DNA of 64,000 nucleotides from Pseudomonas sp. PDM16 (GTDB lineage: Bacteria > Pseudomonadota > Gammaproteobacteria > Pseudomonadales > Pseudomonadaceae). Both the position numbers and the translations under genes were made by a program. The stretch spans positions 310,001-374,000 of the forward strand of contig NZ_JACVAM010000001.1 of the NCBI RefSeq assembly GCF_014851865.1, written 5' to 3'. The notes below the pieces were generated by a model. The model was not told the DNA's origin, did no database searches, and was given only the letters and a program-made list of their open reading frames with translations. This document shows positions 19,616 to 27,714 of this stretch, piece by piece. How positions within the stretch are numbered: position 1 is the first letter of the stretch; every line of letters starts with the position of its first letter.

Positions 19616-20788
19616 TTATGCGCCCGACGTGAGATGCCGCGCAATCCCCTTCTTCAACGGCAACAACCCCTGTGCCACCCGCAGCCCGGCTCCGCGTAGC
19701 AGCTTCGCCGGTAGGCGGTCATTGGTGTAGACATCCACCAGCAGATTGGTGGCCTGGTACAACGGCCAGGTCGCCAGACGGTGCTGGCGCTCGTAACGGG
19801 ATAGCACCGCAGGCGCGGCGATATCTTCGCCGCGAGCCTTGGCGGCCAGTACGGCCTCGCTGAGCCGCTGTACGCTGCTCAGACCGAAGTTGAAGCCGTG
19901 AGCGGTGACCGGATGCATGCCGACAGCTGCGTCACCGAGTAGCGCGCAACGCGCGCCAACCAGGCGTTCGGCATAAGCCCCCACCAACGGATAGGCGCGA
20001 CGAGTGCTGACCAGTTGCATGGCGCCGAGCCGGCGGTCGAAGCGCTGCTCCATCTCACGAGAGAAGGCGTCTTCATCCAGCTCGCGCAAACGCTCGATTT
20101 CGCGCGGCGGCAGGGTCAGCACCACGGAGGACTGGTTGCCATTGAGCGGCAGCAGCGCCAGGGTCTGGCCATAGCCGAACCATTCCCAGGCCACCTGCTG
20201 GTGAGGCTTCTCGTGGTGCATGCGGCATACCAGCATGGTCTTTCCGAAGTCCTTGAGGCGGGCACCGATACCAAGCTGGCGGCGCGTCTCGGAGAAGCGG
20301 CTGTCGGCGGCCACCAGCAGGCGCGTACGCAGCGACTCACCATTGGCCAACTCCAACTCGACCTCCCGCGCGTGATGGCGAATGGCACGCACGCTCACCT
20401 CGCAGCGCAGCTGCACGTCGGCACACTCGGCCACCGCCTCGAAGGCCGCCCGGCGGATCGCCTGGTTGGCGACCAGATGACCGAGACGCTCGGCGCCCGC
20501 CTGTTCGGCGCGGATCTTCAGGGCGAACAAAGAAGGCCCGTTGAGCACCTGGGCATCGCGCAGCACGGCGACCTCTTCAGCCGGGAAGCGCTGCCACATG
20601 CCGAACTTTTCCAGCAACGCCTGGGAAGCATGGGTGAGGGCAATTTCGCGGCCGTCGAAGGCCGGCTCGGCCAGCTCCTTCTCGGCCTGGCGCTCCAGCA
20701 GGATGACGGACAGGCCATGCCCGGACAGGGCACGCGCCAGGCACAGGCCAGCCGGCCCGGCACCGATGATGGCGACATCGTGGATCAT
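19616..20788 (-). CDS. FAD-dependent monooxygenase, UbiH/UbiF/UbiM family
   Basis: 390-residue flavin hydroxylase. FAD dinucleotide loop VAIIGAGPAGLCLARALS (residues 5-22), DG motif around LLVAADSRFSETRRQLG, and the second FAD motif ALLGDAAVGMHPVTAHGFNFGL, all as in ubiquinone-ring hydroxylases. Its length and lone position outside ubiH-visC fit a UbiM-like enzyme, but a phenolic degradation enzyme is possible. Start 20788 follows GGGAGAG; the same frame stays open to 21442 by overlap with the AraC gene. It lies downstream of the AraC-type regulator on the same strand. Confidence 0.75.
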   Translation of the reverse strand: MIHDVAIIGAGPAGLCLARALSGHGLSVILLERQAEKELAEPAFDGREIALTHASQALLEKFGMWQRFPAEEVAVLRDAQVLNGPSLFALKIRAEQAGAERLGHLVANQAIRRAAFEAVAECADVQLRCEVSVRAIRHHAREVELELANGESLRTRLLVAADSRFSETRRQLGIGARLKDFGKTMLVCRMHHEKPHQQVAWEWFGYGQTLALLPLNGNQSSVVLTLPPREIERLRELDEDAFSREMEQRFDRRLGAMQLVSTRRAYPLVGAYAERLVGARCALLGDAAVGMHPVTAHGFNFGLSSVQRLSEAVLAAKARGEDIAAPAVLSRYERQHRLATWPLYQATNLLVDVYTNDRLPAKLLRGAGLRVAQGLLPLKKGIARHLTSGA

Positions 20789-20871
20789 GAGCGGCTCTCC
20801 CAGCACTGGCGATGCACGCGAGTCTAGGCGCTGGAGGATAAGCCGATCTTGTCCTGGATCATGTCGCTGCC

Positions 20872-21882
20872 TCAGCGGCGCAGCTCGCTCGGCGCCAGGC
20901 CACTCCAGCGCTGGAAGGCATGGCGGAAGCTGGCGGTTTCGCTGTAGCCGAGTTCCTCGGCGATCAGATAGATCGGCTTGTCGGTATTCAGCAGCAGTTG
21001 CCGCGCCTTGTCGTAGCGCACTTCGTCGAGCAGGTTCTGGAAACTGGTGTTGAGCTGCTGCAGGTGACGACGCACGGTGCGCTCGGAACGGTGCAGGCGG
21101 GTTGCGACACGCTCCAGGCTGGAGCACTCGATCAGGTCGCCGGACAATTGCTGACGGATCAGGTCGCGCAGGTCGTGGCGGTTGTGCAACTGCGCCTCCA
21201 GCTGCATGCATTGCTGCAGGCCGTGCTGGTGGCTGACCGGGTCGGCCAGCGGCAACGGCCGTTCCAGCAGTGCCGGGTTGAAGCACAGGGCGTTGCAGCC
21301 GGCATCGAACTCGACCGGGCAACCGAGCCTCTCGCCGTAGCTGGCGGCATGAGCCGGCGTGCGATAGGCCAGCAACAGGCGCCGCGGCCGCACCGATTCG
21401 CCAAGCAGGTCCTGCACCACGGTGAGCAGTGAGGTCAGGCACAGCTCGGTGTTGAACAGGCTCAGCGCCGGGTCGTAACGGTAGCCGCTGGCACTCAGCC
21501 GCACCTCGTCGCCGACCGCCTGCAGATCCAGCTGGAAGTAGGTACCCAGCAACGCAGGATGGGCGATGGCCAGACGCAACGCCTCACCCAGATTACGGCT
21601 AGCCAGCAGGGTGTAGCCGAGCATGCCGTAGGCGGAGACATGCATGCGCTTGCCCAGCAGAAGCCCCAGCGCGGGGTCGGTACTGAGTGCCAGGGCATTG
21701 GCCAGCACCCGCAGTTCCTGCGCATGGCTGACCAGGCGAGTCGGGCTGGCCAGATCTCCGGCCTGGATGCCACTACCCTCCAGCACCCGCTCGATATCGA
21801 TACCCATGCGCTGCAGACCTTGCACGGCCAGGGCGACCGTGTGCAGGGTGGTCAATACTCGCTCTTCCGGTAACACTGACAT
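20872..21882 (-). CDS. AraC-family transcriptional regulator (arabinose-binding-like N-domain)
   Basis: 336 residues with a long N-terminal ligand domain of the OruR/ArgR-like AraC subgroup and two C-terminal helix-turn-helix motifs (SSLERVATRLHRSERTVRRHL and LIAEELGYSETASFRHAFQRW, about residues 255-320). It is 83 bases upstream of the FAD monooxygenase on the same strand and diverges from the CarP-like gene, so either may be its target. Inducer unknown. Confidence 0.85.
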   Translation of the reverse strand: MSVLPEERVLTTLHTVALAVQGLQRMGIDIERVLEGSGIQAGDLASPTRLVSHAQELRVLANALALSTDPALGLLLGKRMHVSAYGMLGYTLLASRNLGEALRLAIAHPALLGTYFQLDLQAVGDEVRLSASGYRYDPALSLFNTELCLTSLLTVVQDLLGESVRPRRLLLAYRTPAHAASYGERLGCPVEFDAGCNALCFNPALLERPLPLADPVSHQHGLQQCMQLEAQLHNRHDLRDLIRQQLSGDLIECSSLERVATRLHRSERTVRRHLQQLNTSFQNLLDEVRYDKARQLLLNTDKPIYLIAEELGYSETASFRHAFQRWSGLAPSELRR

Positions 21883-21942
21883 GACTGCCGTTTCCGCTGC
21901 GGTGGTATTCGGTAACTTCGGCCGGCGACCGTTTTCAGCGCC

Positions 21943-21959
21943 CTTAAGGTTGAATTCAG
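21943..21959 (+). promoter_or_regulatory. Possible PmrA/CarR-type response-regulator half site upstream of carP
   Basis: CTTAAGGTTGAATTCAG resembles the first half and spacer of PmrA-type boxes (CTTAAGGTT...), 45 bases upstream of the CarP-like gene. The second half (ATTCAG) is poor. CarP in P. aeruginosa is controlled by the calcium-responsive CarSR system, whose regulator is of this kind; the link here is inference. Confidence 0.3.
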
Positions 21960-22003
21960 CTGCAGCTGTTTTGATTCAGCCCCCTGACTCGGAACCTCGA
22001 TCC

Positions 22004-22927
22004 ATGCGCCGCCTGACCCAAGCTCGCGTGCTGCTGCCCACCCTGGCAGCGCTTGTCCTCGTGGCCCTGCTGGTAATCGCCCAGCAATGGCGCTTGTTCG
22101 AACGCGGCTGGTTCGTGGTGCAAGAATGGCGCCATGCCGCCGAATGGCGGAACAAGTCGATCTGGCTGCCGGACTATCGTGTGACCGTGCAGGCCATGCC
22201 GATCGAAGGACTGAGCGCCGATGTTTCAGCGCTGACCTTCGATCCGGACCGGCGCACGCTCTTCACCGTGACCAACAAGAATCCTGAGATCATCGAGCTG
22301 TCGCTGGACGGCAAGGTGTTGCGCCGCCTGCCCCTGGTCGGCTTCGGCGACCCTGAGGCCATCGAGTACATCAGCCGTGACCTCTACGTGATCACCGACG
22401 AACGCCAACAACGCCTGTTTCGCGTGCATCTGGACGAGAACACCGACTTCGTCGACGCCGCCGATTCCGAGCAGCTATCGCTGGGCATCGGACTCAACGG
22501 CAACAAGGGTTTCGAAGGCCTGGCCTACGATGCCGCCAACCACCGCCTGTTCGCCGCCAAGGAGCGCGACCCGGTGAGCATCTACGAGATCCACGGCTTC
22601 CCTCACACCCAGCCGAACAAGCCCTTCGCCGTGCACGTGGTGGAGGACCCAGAGCGCGACGCCCGGCTTTTCGTGCGCGATCTCTCCAGCCTGCACTACG
22701 ACGCTCAGACCAATCACCTGCTGGCGCTATCGGATGAATCGCACCTGATCCTCGAGATCAACTCGAACGGACGCCCGATCAGCTCGCTGTCACTGCTCGG
22801 CGGCCAACACGGGCTGGAGCGCCGAGTACCGCAGGCGGAAGGCGTGGCTACCGACGACCAGGGCCGTATCTATGTGGTCAGCGAGCCGAACCTTTTCTAC
22901 GTGTTCGAACGCCAGGACAGGCAATAG
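22004..22927 (+). CDS. carP: CarP-like calcium-regulated beta-propeller
   Basis: 307-residue SdiA-regulated family protein with an N-terminal membrane anchor (about residues 9-27, VLLPTLAALVLVALLVIAQ) and a periplasmic propeller (GNKGFEGLAYD, RDLSSLHYD, VSEPNLFYVFE). It corresponds to PA0327 (CarP), implicated in calcium homeostasis and virulence in P. aeruginosa. It is next to the UPF0339 and AaaA genes as in PAO1 (PA0327-PA0329). Start 22004 (MRRLTQARVL) follows GGAA; the open frame from 21644 overlaps the AraC gene and is not used. Confidence 0.82.
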   Translation: MRRLTQARVLLPTLAALVLVALLVIAQQWRLFERGWFVVQEWRHAAEWRNKSIWLPDYRVTVQAMPIEGLSADVSALTFDPDRRTLFTVTNKNPEIIELSLDGKVLRRLPLVGFGDPEAIEYISRDLYVITDERQQRLFRVHLDENTDFVDAADSEQLSLGIGLNGNKGFEGLAYDAANHRLFAAKERDPVSIYEIHGFPHTQPNKPFAVHVVEDPERDARLFVRDLSSLHYDAQTNHLLALSDESHLILEINSNGRPISSLSLLGGQHGLERRVPQAEGVATDDQGRIYVVSEPNLFYVFERQDRQ

Positions 22928-22948
22928 CGGGGAAGCAAGGACGCCTTA

Positions 22949-23281
22949 TCAGGTGTCATCTTGCAGGCTCGCACCGGGCGCGTTGTTCTTCACCGACTCG
23001 GTACCGGCCTTGGCACCCGCCTCGCTGGCGTACAACTGGCTGCTGCCGATCACCTGGCCATTGGTGGCCTTGAGTACGAAGTGAAACTTGCCCCCGGAGG
23101 CAGCCTTGACCTCGAAGGCCCCTTCACGCTGCGAGTTCTTGCGCACCGATTCGATACCATCCAGGGCCGACTGCTTGGCCTTGTACTGCTCGCTGCTGAG
23201 GATGATCTCGCCGTTGCCGGCATGCAGGTTGAAGTGGAACTGACCGTTGCTGGCACTCTTCAGTTGAAACTTGCTGGCCAT
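22949..23281 (-). CDS. UPF0339/YegP-family protein (DUF1508 duplicated)
   Basis: 110 residues made of two DUF1508 repeats: FQLKSASNGQFHFNLHAGNG with SSEQYKAKQSALDGIESV, then FEVKAASGGKFHFVLKATNG with SSQLYASEAGAKAGTESV. It corresponds to PA0329; the family includes E. coli YegP and is of unknown function. Start ATG 23281 (MASKFQLK) has GGAG 12 bases upstream; a TTG six bases earlier is less likely. Confidence 0.88.
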   Translation of the reverse strand: MASKFQLKSASNGQFHFNLHAGNGEIILSSEQYKAKQSALDGIESVRKNSQREGAFEVKAASGGKFHFVLKATNGQVIGSSQLYASEAGAKAGTESVKNNAPGASLQDDT

Positions 23282-23501
23282 CGTCAAATCTCCGTGGATG
23301 AATGGTCAGCTAAGCGTAGCCGCAAGTAACCAACCGGGCAGGCCGACGGCCAAGAGAAGGCCGATCGATGCCATGGCAGCGCGCCCCTCGGAATCGATAC
23401 CCCATGATCCAAAGCTCCAGCGATGCATTTGATATCCGTAGGCTGTTCCGGGCGTAACCGAGCTCCTACCGGGAGCCCGGCTACGCTGGCGTGGCGAGCG
23501 G

Positions 23502-25448
23502 TCAGAACATCCACTGTGCGCCGAGCGAATAGGCGGTCTGACTACCTTCGTCATGCCCCATGCGCCCATTGACCTCGACGAACACGCCCAGGCTGTCGCC
23601 AATCCGCAACTGGCTGCCGATACGCGCACGACCGAAACTGGTGTCTACCTGGCCCAGGTCGGCTACACGTACCTGACCGTCGGCCTGGCTAGTGAGAGCG
23701 ATGTCCTCCAGACGACCGTCACCCAGCTCCTTGACCCAGGCCACGCTGGCATACGGCAGCAGATACAGCGAGCCGCCGAGCGCCAGGTTGCCCTGCAGGC
23801 GCCAACCGACACTTGCTTCCAGACTATCGAAGTCCTGCTCCTCGTAGCCAAGGGCGGTACGCTCGGAACCATCCTCGGAGAAGTCATCGATGCGGCTGTG
23901 ACTGTAGTCCAGTCCTGCGAATGGGCCGGTGCGCAGTTCGCCGACGCTGAAGTCGTAGCCGCCTAGCACGCGTGCGCCCCAGGTCAGTGCGTCCGTATCG
24001 CCGGAGAAGCGCCGCTCCAACAGGACCGGGCCGCCATCAGCCTGGATGCGCAGCGCCCGCTCACTGTCGAAGCGCGTGTGCGCCACGCTCAGGTCAGCCC
24101 CCAGCCATGCCGGGCCGCCGTCGCTGAGCAGCGCAAACGCGCCGAGTCGCCAGGCGTCGCTGTCGAGCTCGCCGCCATGTTCCAGATCGTCGTTACCGTT
24201 CTGATAGCTCAGGCTTCCACCCACCGACAACAGCTCGGTCAGGCGTACATCACCCAGTGCATGAATCCCATAGCGACGCGCCTCGGGGTGGGGAGCCTCG
24301 TCGAAACCGCTGTCAGGCGCATACTCGCCGTCCACACCGATCTCGCCGTCGAAACTGCCGACCTCGCGCTGCATGGCCTGCAGCAAATGCCAACGCCGCT
24401 CGTGCAGCAGGTTCTGCGCCTGATACTGGCGCTGCAGCTGATCCTGCATGTTGCGCGCAGTGGCGCCGCCAGAGGCGGTGGATGCCAACAGATCGGCATT
24501 GGTCAGTTCAAGCAACAGGCGGCTTAGCAGTCGGGAGTAGTCACGCAGACGCTGATTGACCCGCTCTTCACCGAATGCGCCAACGAGCACCTCCTCGTTA
24601 TCCTCGACCGGGTCATGCCAGGTCGAGCCCCCGGGGATGGCCGGGTTGGTGGTCTGATCGTAGCCATCCAGATCACCGATATCCCAGTTGGTCGATTCGA
24701 CGTAGAGAATCGGTACGTTAAGGTCTTCGAAGGCCTCGCCATCGCTGCAGCATCCGGTACCGGCCGGGTACTCTGGATTGAGTCCGGGATTGGACTGGAC
24801 CTCGATGCCCAGCTCCTGGGCTATGCGCACGGTGTGCTCGCGGAGGCTGGCCAGCTCTGGGTTGCCCTCGCTGTTCTGCCCGGCATGGGCATACATCTTG
24901 TCGCCGGTGATCAGGCTGTCGATATTCACCATCGCCAGCAGGTTGGTACGCTGAGTGGGATCGAGCGATTCGACGTAGGCGCGCGATCCGCGCAGCCCCT
25001 CCTCCTCCGCGCCGAAGCCGACGATCTCTAGGCCATTTTCCAACTGCAACCCAGACAGATTCCGGGCCACCTCAGTCAGCACACCCGCACCCGAGGCGTT
25101 GTCATCCAGCCCCTGCAGCGTCGGCCGGCCGAAGTAGGTATCGAAGTGGGCGCCGATGACGACGAACTGATCATTCAGCCCCGCTGAAGAGGCAATGACG
25201 TTCTGCGAGGTCCGAGACCCGGCATTCCAGCTGAAGTCCTGCCTGCTCAGTGTGTAGCCGCTACCCATCTGAGCTTCCATCCAGTTTGCAGCACCGGCGA
25301 AGCTGACGGTGTCCCGGTAACGGCCGGGGTAATCGTGAATCAGCTTGTCGACAGTAACCGCTGCATGTTCACCGAACTGATAAGCGCCGGCCAGGGGCGC
25401 ACAAACCAGGCTGCCGATACCGACAGCACGAGCGAGAGATTTGATCAC
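23502..25448 (-). CDS. aaaA: AaaA-type arginine aminopeptidase autotransporter
   Basis: 648 residues if started at GTG 25448 behind AAGGAAA, close to the 647 of P. aeruginosa AaaA (PA0328). Signal peptide residues 1-22; M28 zinc-peptidase domain with metal/catalytic residues in GAHFD (H101), GLDDNASG (D115/D116), AEEEG (E149/E150) and VNID (D177); a helical passenger-barrel linker; then a C-terminal beta-barrel from about residue 390 ending in aromatic AQWMF. It is surface-exposed and releases N-terminal arginine from peptides in the family. Single gene; separated from rpiA by 208 bases. Confidence 0.88.
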   Translation of the reverse strand: MIKSLARAVGIGSLVCAPLAGAYQFGEHAAVTVDKLIHDYPGRYRDTVSFAGAANWMEAQMGSGYTLSRQDFSWNAGSRTSQNVIASSAGLNDQFVVIGAHFDTYFGRPTLQGLDDNASGAGVLTEVARNLSGLQLENGLEIVGFGAEEEGLRGSRAYVESLDPTQRTNLLAMVNIDSLITGDKMYAHAGQNSEGNPELASLREHTVRIAQELGIEVQSNPGLNPEYPAGTGCCSDGEAFEDLNVPILYVESTNWDIGDLDGYDQTTNPAIPGGSTWHDPVEDNEEVLVGAFGEERVNQRLRDYSRLLSRLLLELTNADLLASTASGGATARNMQDQLQRQYQAQNLLHERRWHLLQAMQREVGSFDGEIGVDGEYAPDSGFDEAPHPEARRYGIHALGDVRLTELLSVGGSLSYQNGNDDLEHGGELDSDAWRLGAFALLSDGGPAWLGADLSVAHTRFDSERALRIQADGGPVLLERRFSGDTDALTWGARVLGGYDFSVGELRTGPFAGLDYSHSRIDDFSEDGSERTALGYEEQDFDSLEASVGWRLQGNLALGGSLYLLPYASVAWVKELGDGRLEDIALTSQADGQVRVADLGQVDTSFGRARIGSQLRIGDSLGVFVEVNGRMGHDEGSQTAYSLGAQWMF

Positions 25449-25635
25449 TTCACTTTCCTTGTTGGTTGGGAGGTAACAACGAGGAAAGCAATAGCAGGAT
25501 GCGGACCCAAAACCTGTCAACACGGACAGATTGGCGCATCAACAGAAATGCGGGTCGCCTGGCTGTAACTTGCACATACTCGACGGCACAACCAGGCGGC
25601 TTGGGCGCCCCGAAGCGATGCAAAAAGGGGCGAAC

Positions 25636-25652
25636 GGGGCCGAGCCGGCCCC
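25636..25652 (-). terminator. Terminator-like hairpin after rpiA
   Basis: On the minus strand GGGGCCG-GCT-CGGCCCC lies four bases past the rpiA stop and is followed ten bases later by CCCCTTTTT. Strong stem, offset T tract. Confidence 0.5.
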
Positions 25653-25656
25653 AAAA

Positions 25657-26328
25657 TCAGGCCTTGAGCGTCTTCACGCCTTCGCTGGTGCCGAGCAGCA
25701 GCAGGTCGGCCGGGCGCGCGGCGAACAGGCCGTTGGTGACCACGCCGACGATGGCGTTGATGTCCGCCTCCAGCTTCACCGGGTCGGTGACGCTCATGTT
25801 GTGCACGTCGAGAATGATGTTGCCGTTATCGGTGACCACACCCTCGCGGTACACCGGGTCGCCGCCCAGCTTCACCAACTGGCGAGCCACATGGCTGCGC
25901 GCCATGGGAATCACCTCGACCGGCAGCGGGAAGGCGCCGAGCACCGGCACCAGCTTGCTGCCGTCGGCGATGCAGACGAAGGTCTTGGCCACCGCTGCGA
26001 CGATCTTCTCGCGGGTCAGGGCCGCGCCGCCGCCCTTGATCAGGTTGAGGTGCTCGTCGCTCTCATCGGCGCCGTCGATGTAGAACTCCAGGCCGTCCAC
26101 CGCATTCAGGTCGTAGACCGGGATGCCGTGACCCTTGAGGCGCGCAGCGGTGGCTTCGGAGCTGGCCACAGCGCCATCGAAGGCCATCTTGTGCTGGGCC
26201 AGGGCGTCGATGAAGAAGTTGGCGGTGGAGCCGGTGCCGACGCCGATCACGCTCTTGCTGTCGAGGTGGGGAAGAATATGGTCGACGGCGGCCTGGGCCA
26301 CCGCCTGCTTGAGCTGATCCTGGGTCAT
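25657..26328 (-). CDS. rpiA: Ribose-5-phosphate isomerase A
   Basis: 223-residue RpiA interconverting ribose-5-phosphate and ribulose-5-phosphate. [15 protein letters not shown] (about 32-46), DGADE (about 85-89) and [11 protein letters not shown] (about 98-108, catalytic Glu) are intact. Start 26328 (MTQDQLKQ) gives the standard length; the open frame to 26415 is not used. In PAO1 it is followed directly by ilvA (PA0330-PA0331); here an RTX gene lies between. Confidence 0.95.
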   Translation of the reverse strand: MTQDQLKQAVAQAAVDHILPHLDSKSVIGVGTGSTANFFIDALAQHKMAFDGAVASSEATAARLKGHGIPVYDLNAVDGLEFYIDGADESDEHLNLIKGGGAALTREKIVAAVAKTFVCIADGSKLVPVLGAFPLPVEVIPMARSHVARQLVKLGGDPVYREGVVTDNGNIILDVHNMSVTDPVKLEADINAIVGVVTNGLFAARPADLLLLGTSEGVKTLKA

Positions 26329-26392
26329 GACGCTTCTGCCGGGCTGGAAAACCGCGATTATAGCCGCCCCGACAGGCTCGCCGCAGCGCCGA

Positions 26393-27520
26393 TCAGCCGC
26401 CACCCAGCGCCGCACCGGCGAGCAGCGCCAGATTCAGCCAGGCATCGCCGCCGTCCTGCGCCGTGCAACAAGACGGCGGCACGCTCAGGCTGGCCTGGGG
26501 CGCCAGCGCCGCCGGCAGGCCCACGCGCTGGCGCACCGCGGCCTCGTCGAGCACGCTGCCGTCGTCGAAGACGATCTTCTCGACCACGAAGGCCCGGTCG
26601 AGAAAGTAGTTGCCGATGACGATGCGCTGCTCGGTGTACAGCTCGATGATCAGGTCGCCACCCGCCACGCCGTTCAGGCGGATACCGGCCGCACCACCGA
26701 CATCGCCACGGATCTGCAGGGTATCGAGGTTGCCCGGTGTGGGGTCGTAGTCGTAGACCTGATGGTCACCGAAGTCGACCACCGACTCGACCTGGTAGTA
26801 GTCGTTGCCCGGCCCGCCGTAGAGGCGATTCCAGTGATTGTCGCCGAGGAACATCGGCTTACTGCTGCCGCCGTTGAGCACGTCGCCATGGCGGCTGCCG
26901 ATCAGCAGGTCGTTGCCGCCACGGCCCAGCAGATAGGTCGGACGATCCGCCGCCGAGAGGCGATTGGCCTGCTCGTTGCCGGTCAGGCGGATCAAGTCGC
27001 CGGTATAGGTCGGCGGATTGTCGGCGCTACGACCGATGGGCATGGTCGGGTCGATGTGGAAGTTGCGCAGGATCTGCTCGTCGGTGATCACCGTGTTGCC
27101 GAAGCGGAATATCTCGATGCGGAACGCCGGGTCGAGGAAGAAGTATTTGACCGTCACCACGCCCGGCTCGCCGCTCAGGCCGATCAGCAGATCGTCGCCA
27201 CGGCGCTCGAAGGGCCCGAACTCCTCCAGGCTCTCGCTGATGATCAGGGTGTCGAGGTTGACGTTGACCCAGGACGGGCTGGGATCGAAGTCGAGGATCT
27301 CGTCGCGCCCGGCGGCGACCAGGTCGTAGGTGTAGTAGTCGCTGCCGAGCCCGCCGTACAGGCGGTTATGCCCGGCGCCGCCGACCAGGGCATCGGAGCC
27401 GGCGCTGTCGATCAGGATGTCGTCGCCGGCACCGCCGACCAGGCGGCTGGGTTCGGCGGGCGCGACCAGCAGGTCATTGCCGGAAGTACCGGGCACAGTG
27501 ACGCGAGAGGGAACGGCCAT
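26393..27520 (-). CDS. Two-module RTX calcium-binding protein without enzyme domain
   Basis: 375 residues. Short GGxGxD nonapeptide runs ([44 protein letters not shown]) occur in two duplicated modules of about 130 residues. Each module follows NRLYGGxGxDYY with a xDxDPxPxxxxLDTL motif and a YFxLDxAFxxExxxF motif, as in haemolysin-related C-terminal domains of large RTX adhesins. No protease, lipase or adhesin repeat is attached and there is no N-terminal signal; the end is a hydrophobic [16 protein letters not shown]. No type I secretion genes are adjacent. GAGGA precedes the ATG. Inserted between rpiA and ilvA relative to PAO1. Function unknown. Confidence 0.75.
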   Translation of the reverse strand: MAVPSRVTVPGTSGNDLLVAPAEPSRLVGGAGDDILIDSAGSDALVGGAGHNRLYGGLGSDYYTYDLVAAGRDEILDFDPSPSWVNVNLDTLIISESLEEFGPFERRGDDLLIGLSGEPGVVTVKYFFLDPAFRIEIFRFGNTVITDEQILRNFHIDPTMPIGRSADNPPTYTGDLIRLTGNEQANRLSAADRPTYLLGRGGNDLLIGSRHGDVLNGGSSKPMFLGDNHWNRLYGGPGNDYYQVESVVDFGDHQVYDYDPTPGNLDTLQIRGDVGGAAGIRLNGVAGGDLIIELYTEQRIVIGNYFLDRAFVVEKIVFDDGSVLDEAAVRQRVGLPAALAPQASLSVPPSCCTAQDGGDAWLNLALLAGAALGGG

Positions 27521-27577
27521 GGCGAGTCCTCATGAAGTGGGTGTGGGAGCGGCACGCCACTGCACAAGGGGCCTGAG

Positions 27578-27593
27578 CTGACTGACTGACTGA
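27578..27593. repeat. Tetranucleotide repeat (CTGA)4
   Basis: Four tandem CTGA units in the divergent interval between the RTX gene (58 bases upstream of its start) and ilvA. Simple repeats near starts can vary by slippage; four units is short. Confidence 0.6.
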
Positions 27594-27714
27594 CACGCGC
27601 GGCAAAAGATTCCCGCCGCCGGTCGGCTCGCCAGCGCAGCCGCGCGGGTGGCCGCGCGCGGTGCGGGCGGAGTAGACTCCCCTCTCCCTCCTTCTCTGCG
27701 CCGTGATACCCGTG

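Noticed and set aside
20789..21442. N-terminal extension of the FAD monooxygenase frame, suggesting a 608-residue fusion
   Set aside because: The extension overlaps the AraC gene in another frame, and the FAD loop at MIHDVAIIGAGPAG marks the genuine start.
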